A DNA stretch of 49,449 nt from an uncultured Fibrobacter sp. (GTDB taxonomy: Bacteria > Fibrobacterota > Fibrobacteria > Fibrobacterales > Fibrobacteraceae). A program made the position numbers and the translations under genes. This document shows positions 25,307-34,647 of the stretch, one piece after another. The stretch spans positions 1 to 49,449 of the forward strand of contig CAKUTF010000018.1 of NCBI GenBank assembly GCA_934691725.1, read 5' to 3'. How positions within the stretch are numbered: the first letter of the stretch is position 1; each line of letters starts with the position of its first letter. The notes under the pieces are model-generated. The model worked only from the letters and a program-made list of their open reading frames with translations. It was not told the origin of the DNA and searched no databases.

Positions 25307-26560
25307 TCACAGCACAAAGAGGATTATCGCAAGCGACGGCAAAGCGATGATTCCCGTCGCCGGAAGAACCAGGCGCCGCATCTCCTTATCGCCAAAGAAG
25401 TACGCAAGTCCTCCCTTGCAGAGCGTATTCGAAAAGCTCGCAATCGCAATCGCCTTGCCCGCCGGCAGAAGCGCCACGGAACCGAGCTTCACCATGTCCA
25501 GGACGGAAAGCGTTATCGCGTCCATGTCCGCAAGCCCCGTGATGAAGCACGAAGCGAACAGCGCACCGCTCCCGAAAAACTTTTCCGCCGCGTTCGCGAT
25601 GAAAAGCACCACGGCAAAGACAACGCCAAACTTGATCGACGGCAAGAGTTCGAACGGGTTCGTAAAATTCGCCATCGGCAAAGGATGCAGACGCTTGTCG
25701 CGGCGATGCAGAAAATAGGCGAAGAGGAATCCCGGAACCGGCGGGACCAAAAGCGCCAAGGCAAGGTTCGGAGCGATTTGCGGCACAAGCGCGACGCAGA
25801 TGAGAAAGAGCCGCAAGTACATCACCGACCAGGCGATAACGATTCCCTTCGAGAGCGAACTCGAATATTCGGGATTCTGACGGCTACGCTGCGAAAGACT
25901 GAGCGTAAGAGCCGTACTCGAAGCGAGACCGCCAAAAAGCCCCGTGAGACCAATCCCCTTTCCCGGACCGACCCACTTGACAAGCACGTAGCCGATAAAG
26001 GAAATCCCGGAAATGAAGCAGACAAAGACCCAGACCTTGTAGGGCGAAAGCACTTCAAGACCCGCGGGGCCATAGGAACGCTCGGGAAGAATCGGGAGGA
26101 TGACCGCGGAGATCAGCGCGAACTTTAAAGTCGCGACGATATCGTCCTTCGAAACCTTGTGGGCAAAGGCGTGGAGCGGAGCCTTTAACGCGAGAAGCCC
26201 GAGCACGCAGACGGCGACCGCGACGCTTTCGAGAACTTTGCCATAGACGCAGAGCCCGCCGAGCATAAAGACCGAGACAAGCGCCACGCTGGTTGTCATT
26301 CCCGAAACCTTGAAAGAAGCGGAAAAATGCGTCGCCGCAAGGACAAGCCCGAGTACGACCAGCAGCCCGACAAAGGGGGCCGCCGAATCCATCTGCAGAG
26401 ACATCAGCGCGGCAAGGGCGCCGAGAATCCCCGTAATCGCAAAAGTCCGAATGCCCGCCGGGTGAAAGTCCTCGTTCTGGTAAGTATTCTCGCGCTGCAG
26501 CCCGATGATGAGACCTATCGCGAGCGCACACGCGAGCCGGTAAAACAGATTGAATTCCAT
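25307..26560 (-). CDS. MgtC/SapB-DUF4010 family membrane protein
   Basis: 417 aa, about twelve membrane helices. The N-terminal ~140 residues match MgtC/SapB (LACALAIGLIIGLQREN, GIRTFAITGILGAL), the rest matches DUF4010 (GLTGLFGGLASSTALTLSLS). Inner-membrane protein; a transport or ion-homeostasis role is only inferred from the family name. I start at ATG 26560 (MEFNLFYRL) because upstream codons in this frame overlap the neighbouring barrel gene. A dedicated terminator follows. Confidence 0.88.
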   Translation of the reverse strand: MEFNLFYRLACALAIGLIIGLQRENTYQNEDFHPAGIRTFAITGILGALAALMSLQMDSAAPFVGLLVVLGLVLAATHFSASFKVSGMTTSVALVSVFMLGGLCVYGKVLESVAVAVCVLGLLALKAPLHAFAHKVSKDDIVATLKFALISAVILPILPERSYGPAGLEVLSPYKVWVFVCFISGISFIGYVLVKWVGPGKGIGLTGLFGGLASSTALTLSLSQRSRQNPEYSSSLSKGIVIAWSVMYLRLFLICVALVPQIAPNLALALLVPPVPGFLFAYFLHRRDKRLHPLPMANFTNPFELLPSIKFGVVFAVVLFIANAAEKFFGSGALFASCFITGLADMDAITLSVLDMVKLGSVALLPAGKAIAIASFSNTLCKGGLAYFFGDKEMRRLVLPATGIIALPSLAIILFVL

Positions 26561-26595
26561 ACCGGAAAATTTATATTCTTCCGGCAAAAAGCGTA

Positions 26596-27231
26596 CTAGC
26601 TGCGGGTGAGCGTAAAACGCAGCTGGATGACATTGGATTTCCATTCGAGACCGTCGTAATCGACGTCGTCGCCGGAAACATAGGAATAGACCAGATCGAC
26701 GCCCAAGGACCAGTTGTCGCCTACCCACCATTCCTTGCCGACTTCAAGCGAAACGCCGAAACCGGTCGCCGTATTGGAAGAGGTTCTGTCATTGTAGTCC
26801 CACGAAAGATAGGCGTCGTCCAGCTCTATCCCGCAAATGCCAAGCCCGAATGTCGCGCCGATGAAGAAGTTGTCCAGGACGCCTCCCTGCACCGGATAGA
26901 AAACGACGCCCGGTCCGAGAATCAGGCTTAAAAGCGTCGCGTCCGATTTATCCGAATAGTAAGCGTTCCTGGTTTTCACTTCTCCCGCAGCCACCGAAAG
27001 CGACATCGCCCCGACAATCGCTAAGTGCGGGTTCACGGCTCCGCCAAGCTTAAACGCCAGGCTCTGGGATACCGGGCTTTTCAGATCGACATAGGAATAG
27101 TCCGTCTTGTCCGATTCCAGGTCCATATACCCGAGACCCGCCTTGAAATTCATGTAGAAACCGTCGTGGACATACGGCTCCGCGAAAACGAAAACGGAAA
27201 GAGCCAGAACGGCGAAGAGGATTTTTTTCAT
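26596..27231 (-). CDS. Outer-membrane beta-barrel protein
   Basis: 211 aa. Signal peptide MKKILFAVLALSVFVFA with cleavage before Glu18, then alternating amphipathic strands (YMNFKAGLGYMDL, SLAFKLGGAV, FFIGATFGLGICGI, SLGVDLVYSYV) as in small 8-stranded barrels of the OmpA/OmpW/porin-family type. The last strand ends in RFTLTRS. The start chosen is ATG 27231; the longer frame adds residues before the signal peptide. It is separated from the MgtC gene by 35 nt. No specific function can be assigned. Confidence 0.82.
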   Translation of the reverse strand: MKKILFAVLALSVFVFAEPYVHDGFYMNFKAGLGYMDLESDKTDYSYVDLKSPVSQSLAFKLGGAVNPHLAIVGAMSLSVAAGEVKTRNAYYSDKSDATLLSLILGPGVVFYPVQGGVLDNFFIGATFGLGICGIELDDAYLSWDYNDRTSSNTATGFGVSLEVGKEWWVGDNWSLGVDLVYSYVSGDDVDYDGLEWKSNVIQLRFTLTRS

Positions 27232-27331
27232 CGGAAACTCCATACGAAATTTTCTTTTCGAAAACGATAACAAACCGATACGGATTTTGCAAGCCTTTTT
27301 TCGTAGAGGAAAGTCTTGCTAAATTTGGCGC

Positions 27332-28498
27332 ATGGATCTTTCAAAACGCATCAAGCGGCACGTGACGGCGGTTCCCCACGACTTCCGGGCCGTTTGCCAC
27401 CCAGGCTTCGAAAAGACCTGCGAAGCGGAATTCCGGGCACTGGGATTTACAGCTCCCACACAGGCTTCCTTCGGTGCGCTGGATTTTACGGCAAGGCTCG
27501 ACGAGGCCTGGAAACTGACAGCCTTTTCCCGCACGTGCACGCGAGTAGTGATGCGCATCGAGAGCTTCTCCGCAGAAAACTTCGGACGGTTCGAAAAAAA
27601 GTCGCAAGGTATCCCGTGGGAACTCTTCTTTTCCAGAAATTCCATGCCGGAAATCCGCGTCACGAGCAAAAAGTCGAGACTCTACCACACGGACGCTATC
27701 GCGGAACGCATCGGACGCATCATCCGGGAAACGCTCGAAAAAAACGGCGAAAATTTCGGGGAGACTTTTCCGCAGAACCTCTTTGTCCATTTCGAAAACG
27801 ACCGCTGCACGCTTAGCGCGGACCTCGCCGGCGTTCCGCTCTACAAGCGGGGATTCGAACGCCACGTCGAAGCGGCACCCATCCGCGACACGCTCGCCGC
27901 GTCCATCCTCCTCGAAGCGGGCCTCTTGCATACAAACGAACTTTTCGACCCGATGGCGGGCAGCGGGACCTTTTCATGCGAAGCGGCGCTCCTCCTCTCC
28001 GGCGCAAACCTCTGGAAAACCCGAAGATTCGCCCTGCAAAACGCGCCTTCGTTCCGTCCGAACGCGTGGAACTTCATGACAAAAAACACGACCGGGCTGA
28101 AACTTTCCCCCGGGCTCAAAATCCATGCCGCGGATATTTCGAAAAAGGCTTTCGAAACGCTTCGCTACAACCTCGAACAAGAAGGCGCGGCGCCTTTTTT
28201 ACGGGGAATTTCCGAAAGCGCGCTCAAAATTTCTCTGTCCGATTTTTTTGAATCGCCAAAGGCCAAAGCCTCTTCCCTGCTCGTGCTGAACCCGCCATAC
28301 GGCAAGCGCATCTCCGCGGACGTTCCGCGCCTCTACCGGGAAATCGGAAAGAAAATCCGGACGGACTTTTCCCATTCAAACATTGCGGTTATCGTCCCGA
28401 ACGCCGAAGCGGAAAAGGCCCTAGGGCTTTCCCCGAAGCGGAAAATCCGGACGCTCCACGGCGGCCTTGGCGTGAGCGTACTTTTCGATGTCGCCTAG
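27332..28498 (+). CDS. THUMP-domain rRNA methyltransferase (RlmL N-domain type)
   Basis: 388 aa SAM-dependent RNA N2-guanine methyltransferase resembling the RlmL half of E. coli RlmKL (23S G2445). Ferredoxin-like plus THUMP domain at about 10-170, linker with LYKRGFERH, SAM motif I DPMAGSGTF at about 208-216 and catalytic motif IV NPPYGKR at about 317-323. The RlmK half found in enterobacteria is absent, as in many bacteria. It is convergent with the TrmJ-like gene with 15 nt between stops. Confidence 0.9.
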   Translation: MDLSKRIKRHVTAVPHDFRAVCHPGFEKTCEAEFRALGFTAPTQASFGALDFTARLDEAWKLTAFSRTCTRVVMRIESFSAENFGRFEKKSQGIPWELFFSRNSMPEIRVTSKKSRLYHTDAIAERIGRIIRETLEKNGENFGETFPQNLFVHFENDRCTLSADLAGVPLYKRGFERHVEAAPIRDTLAASILLEAGLLHTNELFDPMAGSGTFSCEAALLLSGANLWKTRRFALQNAPSFRPNAWNFMTKNTTGLKLSPGLKIHAADISKKAFETLRYNLEQEGAAPFLRGISESALKISLSDFFESPKAKASSLLVLNPPYGKRISADVPRLYREIGKKIRTDFSHSNIAVIVPNAEAEKALGLSPKRKIRTLHGGLGVSVLFDVA

Positions 28499-28513
28499 CG
28501 ACGAAGCGGAAAA

Positions 28514-29248
28514 TCAATTTGAATCTTTGCGGGATTTTTCTTCCCGGCGCATCACGAGACTCTTGACTAGCCCGAGGAGCGCGCTCATTTCAAAGCGCGT
28601 CGGCGAAAGCCGCTGCAAAAATTCCCGGACTGCGGATTCCGTCCATGTGTTGTGCTGGTAACGGTCCGTCAAGTTTTCGTGCAGGTATTTCAGAAAATTT
28701 TCAATCTGCCCGATGTTCGCCTTTTCGATGCGGCCCCGCTTCAAGGGGACACGGTCGGTGCGAAGCCCCGAACCATCGAGAAGCCCTGCCCGGCAAAGCT
28801 CGTAACAGGCGACGGTCACCGCCTGCGCGAGATTCAGGCTCATCTGCCCCGGGACAGGGATTTCGCACACGAGAGCGCAGCGTTCGATGTCTTCTAGGGA
28901 AAGCCCGCAGGATTCGCGCCCGAAAACAAGCGCGACCGATCCGTCGGGAAGCCTTTCCGGCAAATGCGGAAGGGAGAGGTTCGGGACAATCGTGTCAAAG
29001 CGCCTGCGGGAAAAAGCCACCGCATAGTTCGAGGTCGAAAGCGCATCGTCTAACGTGGGAACGACTTTCGCCGCGTCGAGGATGGCAGCCGCATTGTGTG
29101 CGGTCCTGTAGGATTCCGGATTTACGCTGTCGCGTTTCGCATAGACGAGGTAAAGCTCCGAAAGCCCGTTAGAACGCATCGCCCGGGCGACAAATCCCAC
29201 GTTGTGCGGATGTTCCGGTTCAACGAGGACAATTCTGAATCTAGACAT
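28514..29248 (-). CDS. TrmJ-like tRNA/rRNA 2'-O-methyltransferase (SPOUT)
   Basis: 244 aa trefoil-knot methyltransferase. Family motifs are EPEHPHNVGFVARAM (10-24), LVFGRESCGLS and the knot-forming IPVPGQMSLNLAQAV. A C-terminal helical extension matches TrmJ, which methylates position 32 of tRNAs; another RNA target is possible. It is the last gene of the namZ-nucleotidyltransferase operon, 6 nt after the previous stop. Confidence 0.88.
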   Translation of the reverse strand: MSRFRIVLVEPEHPHNVGFVARAMRSNGLSELYLVYAKRDSVNPESYRTAHNAAAILDAAKVVPTLDDALSTSNYAVAFSRRRFDTIVPNLSLPHLPERLPDGSVALVFGRESCGLSLEDIERCALVCEIPVPGQMSLNLAQAVTVACYELCRAGLLDGSGLRTDRVPLKRGRIEKANIGQIENFLKYLHENLTDRYQHNTWTESAVREFLQRLSPTRFEMSALLGLVKSLVMRREEKSRKDSN

Positions 29249-29254
29249 AGCCTT

Positions 29255-30133
29255 TTACCTGCCAATCGGCCAGCGGAAATTCTCTCCGCGGATTTCATTT
29301 TTCACGCATTCCCCGTCTCCGATTTCCGCACCCGGAAAAACAATCGCATGGTCGAATGTCGCAGAAGGGGGAACCTCGATTCCGGGCATAAAGACAGTCG
29401 CCTTCGCCCGCGGCATCGCATTTTCCGGAACGCCGAAATTTCCCACGCCGAGCTCTTTCCGCCGAAAGTCGCTCGCCCGCATGAGACCGTCGGGAGTCCC
29501 CATGTCTATCCAGAGCGAAAACTTCTGGCTGTCGTCGATAAAAGGCGAATGCCCGCTTTCAAAAAGCCGCTTCCAGAAAAGACGCACATCCGTTTCTTCT
29601 TCCCGGATTTCCGAGAGCGCCCGCTTCGAATACCAGGAAATTCCCGAAAAGGTGACGCGGTTCATCGTCCTGTCGCCAAAGCGGTCGCGGATTCCCGCGA
29701 GGAGACCGTTCCGCACATAGATGGAATTCACCATGGGATTATCGACAGCGAGCAGCGCGCAAGGCGCCCCCGAAGACCTGGCAAGGCGCACAAACGACCG
29801 CAAGTCGAACCGGCAAAAACAGTCCGAGTTCATCACCAAAAGTTCATCGACCGGATCCTCCCGGTTCATCCGGAAAAGCGGACCGCCCGTTCCCAAGGCT
29901 TCGGGAAATTCCTCCCAGACCTTTTCGAATCCGAGAGAGTTCGCCTCGGCGCTTAACTTGTCCGAAAGATAGTGGGCGTTCACGTGGAGAACCGCCCCCG
30001 GAAGCGTCCGCGCGAGCATCGCCTGGTGTTCGAGAATCGTCCGATCGACAATGCGAACAAGTGGCTTCGGCATCTGAAGCGTCAGTGGTCGGAGACGCGT
30101 CCCAAGCCCCGCGGCAAGCAAGAGCACGCGCAT
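29255..30133 (-). CDS. Sugar-1-phosphate nucleotidyltransferase, MurU-like
   Basis: 292 aa. Signature LLLAAGLGTRLRPLT with MPKPLV (4-26), the GTGGPL segment, and metal-binding MNSDC. Enzymes with this pattern activate sugar 1-phosphates; MurU (MurNAc-1-P uridylyltransferase) and mannose-1-P guanylyltransferase are the closest matches I recall. It shares TGATG with the NamZ gene upstream. Since NamZ frees MurNAc, the MurU assignment is favoured by context. No AmgK kinase is present in the window. Confidence 0.82.
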   Translation of the reverse strand: MRVLLLAAGLGTRLRPLTLQMPKPLVRIVDRTILEHQAMLARTLPGAVLHVNAHYLSDKLSAEANSLGFEKVWEEFPEALGTGGPLFRMNREDPVDELLVMNSDCFCRFDLRSFVRLARSSGAPCALLAVDNPMVNSIYVRNGLLAGIRDRFGDRTMNRVTFSGISWYSKRALSEIREEETDVRLFWKRLFESGHSPFIDDSQKFSLWIDMGTPDGLMRASDFRRKELGVGNFGVPENAMPRAKATVFMPGIEVPPSATFDHAIVFPGAEIGDGECVKNEIRGENFRWPIGR

Positions 30134-31233
30134 CAGAGTTCCCCGTTCTCGATAAACTCCCTGCGGAACGATCCCGAACCGAGCAGGATGTCGATGGGAA
30201 GCTTCTCGTATTCATATTCGTAAGGGGGTGCCTTCCACGCAAAGTCGTTCGGGTATTCGTGGAAGAGATAGCGCAAGATGCGAACCGCCACGTCGAAGGA
30301 TCGGAACTTTTCCCGGTCGAGGACATGGATCTGCGCACCGCCGCAGATTTTCCCTGCGCCCTTGTGGAACGTAGGCTGGAAATAGTTCTCGCGGAAATAG
30401 ACGCCCGGAAGATGCAGACCGTTCAGATAATGGCAGAGCTTTTTCGCGTCGATGAAAGGCGCCCCGAAAAGCTCGAAGGGACGGGTCGTGCCGCGGCCCT
30501 CGCTCACGTTGGTCGCTTCGAAAAGGCACATTCCCGGATAGACCGTCGCCGTGTCGAGCGTCGGCATGTTCGGCGAAGGCATCACCCAGGGAAGCCCGGT
30601 CGCATCGAACCACATCCGCGGATCGTAGCCTTCCATTTCCATCACGTAAAGATCGCAGTCCGGAAAGCGTTCCGCCCGGAAAATTCTCGCAAGTTCCCCG
30701 ATCGTCTTTCCGTGGCGGACGGGAAGCTTCCAGAGCCCGACGAAGCTCGCGTAGTCCAGGTCGAGAACAGGGCCTTCCACGCTGCACCCGAGCGGATTCG
30801 GCCTGTCGAGAACGACGACCGGGATCTTCGCCTTTTCGCAGGCCTTCATGCAGAGAAAGAGCGTCCAGATAAACGTGTAGTAACGCGCACCGACATCCTG
30901 CATATCCACAAGGAGAACGTCGATATGCGAAAGCATTTCCGCGGACGGTTCGCGCGTCTTTCCGTAGAGGCTATAGACCGGAATGCCCAGTTCGGGATCG
31001 GCCGTTCCTTCCCATTCGATCATGTTGTCCTGGGTGTGTCCCAGGATGCCGTGCTGCGGGCCGAAAAGCGCTGACAGCCTAAAGAGCTTTCCGTCGTAAC
31101 GGCGGAGGGTTTCTAGCGTGTGATGCAAACGGGAATCGACGGACGCCGGATGCAGGAGAGCCCCAAGGCGCCTTCCGCGCAACTCTTGCGGGAATGCGTT
31201 TTCAAAACGGGATAAAGCGATTTTTACGGTCAT
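30133..31233 (-). CDS. namZ: DUF1343 / NamZ-type exo-beta-N-acetylmuramidase (GH171)
   Basis: 366 aa. Family features: GALLHPASV, LFGPQHG, VPVYSLYG-like IPVYSLYG, the acidic VDMQDVGARYYTF segment, LDRPNPLGG-like LDRPNPLG, WVMPSPNMPTL and SEGRGTTRPFE. NamZ removes MurNAc from the non-reducing ends of peptidoglycan chains. No signal peptide is visible; the protein begins MTVKIALSRF, so it probably acts in the cytoplasm on imported muropeptides, unlike exported B. subtilis NamZ. First gene of its operon; upstream lies the divergent ssb. Confidence 0.88.
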   Translation of the reverse strand: MTVKIALSRFENAFPQELRGRRLGALLHPASVDSRLHHTLETLRRYDGKLFRLSALFGPQHGILGHTQDNMIEWEGTADPELGIPVYSLYGKTREPSAEMLSHIDVLLVDMQDVGARYYTFIWTLFLCMKACEKAKIPVVVLDRPNPLGCSVEGPVLDLDYASFVGLWKLPVRHGKTIGELARIFRAERFPDCDLYVMEMEGYDPRMWFDATGLPWVMPSPNMPTLDTATVYPGMCLFEATNVSEGRGTTRPFELFGAPFIDAKKLCHYLNGLHLPGVYFRENYFQPTFHKGAGKICGGAQIHVLDREKFRSFDVAVRILRYLFHEYPNDFAWKAPPYEYEYEKLPIDILLGSGSFRREFIENGEL

Positions 31234-31314
31234 TTTTTGCTATATTTTGAAATGGTTATACCTAAATATAAGTAGATATATCACACAAAAAGCAATCCTA
31301 TTAGGAAAAACACA

Positions 31315-31827
31315 ATGCCCTATCTAAACAAAGTCATGCTCATCGGAAACATCGGCAAGGATCCGGAAACAAAAGTCACCCCGAGCGGTCGCAAGCGCGT
31401 TTCCTTCTCTCTCGCCACATCCCGCCGCTACCGCGACGCGAACGGAGAAACGAGGGAACAGACTGATTGGCATAATATCGTCGGCTGGGGAAAAATCGCC
31501 GACATCATCGAACAGCTCGGAGTCCACAAGGGCATGACGCTTTTCGTGGAAGGCTCGCTCACCTACCGTTCCTGGGACGACCAGAACGGTCAGAAGCGTT
31601 ACGCGACGGACATCAACATGGAAACCTTCCAGCTTCTCACGCCGCGCAACAACCCGAACGGAAATTACTACCAGAACCAGAATGCAAACTACAGCCGTCC
31701 GGTCACGCAGTCGGCAATCAATCCGAACCCGAACTACGGACGGAATCCGACGATCATCAATCCGGCCCCGATTCCTCCCGCCCCGATAGGAGCAGGTTCC
31801 GACGCGGAAGAAGATCTGCCGTTCTAA
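31315..31827 (+). CDS. ssb: Single-stranded DNA-binding protein
   Basis: 170 aa. OB fold at residues 1-110 (LNKVMLIGNIGKDPE, then WHNIVGWGKIADI and LFVEGSLTYRSW), a Gln/Asn/Pro-rich linker at about 112-160, and the acidic protein-interaction tip EEDLPF. It protects ssDNA and recruits replication and repair proteins. The 81-bp divergent spacer to namZ is AT-rich, with a possible -10 TATAAG at 31267-31272. Confidence 0.97.
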   Translation: MPYLNKVMLIGNIGKDPETKVTPSGRKRVSFSLATSRRYRDANGETREQTDWHNIVGWGKIADIIEQLGVHKGMTLFVEGSLTYRSWDDQNGQKRYATDINMETFQLLTPRNNPNGNYYQNQNANYSRPVTQSAINPNPNYGRNPTIINPAPIPPAPIGAGSDAEEDLPF

Positions 31828-31837
31828 CTAGACCGGA

Positions 31838-32545
31838 ATGCCTGCTTTCGACCTTATCAGTCTCTCGATCCTTTGGTGTATCGGGCTTTTGGCGACGCTG
31901 CAAGCGATCAATGCGCGCAGCGCTATCCGGGCGGCACTTTCCGGAATCATTACGGTTGTCATCTTCGTCATCGCGGGATTTTTCACCTACATGAAAGTCG
32001 AGGGCTACGGATCGTTTGTCTCCGAGGAGCTTTCCCCGCGTCCGCTGCTCGCGCTAAACGAAGCCCTTTCGGGAAAGGACAGCGAAGCCTTGCCCGTAGC
32101 CGCCCCGGAAATCGCATCGAAGGAATCGCCTAAGAACAGGGAAAACGGGACAGCGCTTCGGCGCTACACGGCCCAAGCGCAAAAAATCGCCACCGAAGGA
32201 ATCGCCCTCGCCGAGCAGATCGAAAAGTCCAAAGAGCTTTCCGTCAGGGCGTCCGAACCGAACCGGGAAGCCGCCGAAAGCAAGGCGCTCGCCATCCGCA
32301 ACTCGACGGCAAAGGTGAACAGCCGGGCGACCTCCCTCTTTCACCCGAAGAGCCTGAGCGAGCTTCACGGGCAGCTGGTCCGCGCATCGGAATCCCTGCG
32401 GCTAGCCGGCTACGCTCTCCACGCCTACACGACGCTCGAAGACGCCGAAGAACGCAAAGCGCAATTCGAACAGAGCAAGCGCCAGGCGAAACTCGCCGCC
32501 AAAAACTTCGCCGACTATATTTCATCCATCGAAAAACTCCCTTGA
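31838..32545 (+). CDS. Membrane protein with coiled-coil domain, unknown function
   Basis: 235 aa, no family recognised. Two N-terminal membrane helices (about 5-24 and 32-52), a proline-containing linker, then an Ala/Glu/Lys-rich segment (about 105-235) likely to form long helices or coiled coil. It lies 10 nt after ssb and 28 nt before asd, so it is probably in the same transcript. Context gives no clear role. Confidence 0.78.
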   Translation: MPAFDLISLSILWCIGLLATLQAINARSAIRAALSGIITVVIFVIAGFFTYMKVEGYGSFVSEELSPRPLLALNEALSGKDSEALPVAAPEIASKESPKNRENGTALRRYTAQAQKIATEGIALAEQIEKSKELSVRASEPNREAAESKALAIRNSTAKVNSRATSLFHPKSLSELHGQLVRASESLRLAGYALHAYTTLEDAEERKAQFEQSKRQAKLAAKNFADYISSIEKLP

Positions 32546-32573
32546 ATTTACACACACAAACAAAGGTTAAACT

Positions 32574-33566
32574 ATGAGTCGTAACGTTGCCATCGTCGGC
32601 GCCACCGGCGCCGTTGGACAGGAACTGATTTCCATTCTCGAAGAGCGCAACTTCAAGCTGGATTCGCTGAAGCTCCTCGCCTCAAAGCGCAGCGCAGGCA
32701 AGAAGGCCAAGTTTCGCGGCGAAGACTTGACGATCGAAGAACTCACGCACGATTCCTTCAAGGGCGTCGATATCGTCTTTTCGTCCGCAGGTGCGGCCAT
32801 TTCCCAGGAGTTTCTCCCGTCCGCGGTAAAAGCCGGAGCGGTCTGCATCGATAACACGAGCTTCTACCGGATGGATCCGAACGTCCCGCTGGTCGTCCCC
32901 GAAGTAAACCCGGAAGACATCAAGCTGCACCACGGAATCATCGCGAACCCGAACTGCACCACCATCATGATGGTGGTTGTCCTGAACCCGATCGAAAAGA
33001 TTTCTCACATAAAAAAAATCCACATTTCCTCTTACCAGAGCGCAAGCGGTGCCGGAGCAGCCGCCATGGAAGAGCTGAAACAGCAATACAGGGACATCCT
33101 GGAAACGGGTTCGACTTCGCACGTAAACAAGTTCCCGCACCAGCTCGCCTACAATGTCATTCCGCAAATCGACAAGATGACGGAAAACGACTATACGAAG
33201 GAAGAGATGAAGATGTTCAACGAAACGCGGAAAATCATGCATTCCGACGTGCGCACCAGCGCGACCTGCGTACGCGTCAGCTCGCTCCGCTCCCACTCCG
33301 AATCCGTCTGGTTCGAAACGGAACGCCCGGTCTCGGTCGAGGAAATCCGTCATGCACTGAGAAACGCGCCCGGCGTGACCCTCAAGGACGATCCGCAGAA
33401 TTACGTCTATCCGATGCCGCTCGAAAGCGCGGGCAAGGACAACGTTTTCGTCGGGCGCATCCGCAAGGACCTCGCAGACGACAACAGCAACACGCTCTGG
33501 CTCACCGGAGACCAAATTCGCAAGGGCGCAGCGCTCAACGCCATCCAGATAGGCGAACTGCTCTAA
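32574..33566 (+). CDS. asd: Aspartate-semialdehyde dehydrogenase
   Basis: NADPH-dependent reduction of aspartyl phosphate, branch point to lysine, diaminopimelate, threonine and methionine. The 330-aa protein has GATGAVGQE (9-17), the catalytic Cys128 in NPNCTT, the YQSASGAGA segment and RVSSLRSHSES with the active-site histidine. AAGG precedes ATG. A strong hairpin follows. Neighbouring ssb and the unknown membrane gene are functionally unrelated. Confidence 0.96.
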   Translation: MSRNVAIVGATGAVGQELISILEERNFKLDSLKLLASKRSAGKKAKFRGEDLTIEELTHDSFKGVDIVFSSAGAAISQEFLPSAVKAGAVCIDNTSFYRMDPNVPLVVPEVNPEDIKLHHGIIANPNCTTIMMVVVLNPIEKISHIKKIHISSYQSASGAGAAAMEELKQQYRDILETGSTSHVNKFPHQLAYNVIPQIDKMTENDYTKEEMKMFNETRKIMHSDVRTSATCVRVSSLRSHSESVWFETERPVSVEEIRHALRNAPGVTLKDDPQNYVYPMPLESAGKDNVFVGRIRKDLADDNSNTLWLTGDQIRKGAALNAIQIGELL

Positions 33567-33585
33567 CCTTTTACGGAAAAATTCA

Positions 33586-33610
33586 AGCCCCGCTTTCGCG
33601 GGGCTTTTTG
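33586..33610. terminator. Terminator between asd and bioB (probably bidirectional)
   Basis: Eight-bp stem AGCCCCGC with GCGGGGCT around TTTC (33586-33605) and a T run toward the right. On the minus strand the loop is GAAA and TTGAATTTTT follows, so it may also end the lysS-to-bioB transcript. Confidence 0.85.
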
Positions 33611-33631
33611 ATTTTCAAGACTTGGCTGCCG

Positions 33632-34636
33632 TCAGGACCCACATGTCGAAACGTCGAAATCGTTCGGTCCCTCATTGGAAAGCCCGAGCCTTTCGAGAAT
33701 TTCGAAATCGCCCCGAATCGTCGTTCCGCTGGTCGTGAGCATGTCTCCGGTAATGCTCGCACTCGCCCCCGAAAGGAAAGCCTTTGCGCCAAAGTCCGAC
33801 ATGATTTTCCGGCCCGCGGCAAGACGGATGTTCGCTTCGGGATTGATGTAACGGAAAAACGCGATCGTCCGCATGAGGTCTTCCGCGGGAATCTGCTTCA
33901 AGTGTTCGAGCGGCGAACCGGGAATCGGCATCAGGGCGTTGATGGGAATCGAATAGACTTCCAGTTCGGCAAGGCTTACCGCCATGTCGAGCCTGTCTTC
34001 CCAGGTTTCCCCCATCCCGATGATTCCCCCGGAACAGATGCACAGGCCTTCTTCCTTCACCATCCGGATTTCGCGAACCTTGTCCTCGTAGGTATGCGTC
34101 GTACAGATGTTCGGGAAGTTGCGACGGCTCGTTTCGATATTGTGGTGGTAGCTGGTGACTCCCGCCTGGTGCAGACGGTGAAGCTGCTCCCGCGAAAGGA
34201 ATCCCATGCTCGCGCAGAGTCCGATTTTCAGCGTGCGGTGCATTTCCTCGAACGCCTCGATCGCCGCGTCGAAATCCTTTCCCGTCAAGGCGCGACCCGC
34301 TGTCACAATCGCAAAGCGGTTCACTCCCATTTGGGCATTGCGCGTCGCTTCGGCGAGAATCCTTTCCTTGGGAAGAAACGGATACTCTTCGCAGCCGGTC
34401 TTGTTGTGGGCCGACTGGGCGCAGTATTTGCAATCTTCGGGACAGCGACCGCTCCGACCGTTGATGATCGTGCACAGATCGACATGGTTGCACCGAAAGT
34501 GCTTCTGGATCCAGCCCGCGCCTTTTTCCAGTTCATCCAGGTCACAGGAGAGGAAAAACGAAAGGTCGTCCCCGCGGCGGATGCGGTGACCGTCGATTAT
34601 CCGCTGTGCGAGTTCCAAGAGATCCACGTTTGCCAT
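33632..34636 (-). CDS. bioB: Biotin synthase
   Basis: Radical SAM enzyme inserting sulfur into dethiobiotin. The 334-aa protein has the SAM-cluster cysteines 65, 69 and 72 (CPEDCKYC) and further family segments: ASMGFLS, YHHNIET, SGGIIGMGE and the final GNYLTT-like GDMLTT. AAGGAG precedes ATG. It is the last gene of a five-gene minus-strand run and lies 11 nt after clpC. No other bio gene is nearby. Confidence 0.96.
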   Translation of the reverse strand: MANVDLLELAQRIIDGHRIRRGDDLSFFLSCDLDELEKGAGWIQKHFRCNHVDLCTIINGRSGRCPEDCKYCAQSAHNKTGCEEYPFLPKERILAEATRNAQMGVNRFAIVTAGRALTGKDFDAAIEAFEEMHRTLKIGLCASMGFLSREQLHRLHQAGVTSYHHNIETSRRNFPNICTTHTYEDKVREIRMVKEEGLCICSGGIIGMGETWEDRLDMAVSLAELEVYSIPINALMPIPGSPLEHLKQIPAEDLMRTIAFFRYINPEANIRLAAGRKIMSDFGAKAFLSGASASITGDMLTTSGTTIRGDFEILERLGLSNEGPNDFDVSTCGS

Positions 34637-34647
34637 AGAAACGCTCC

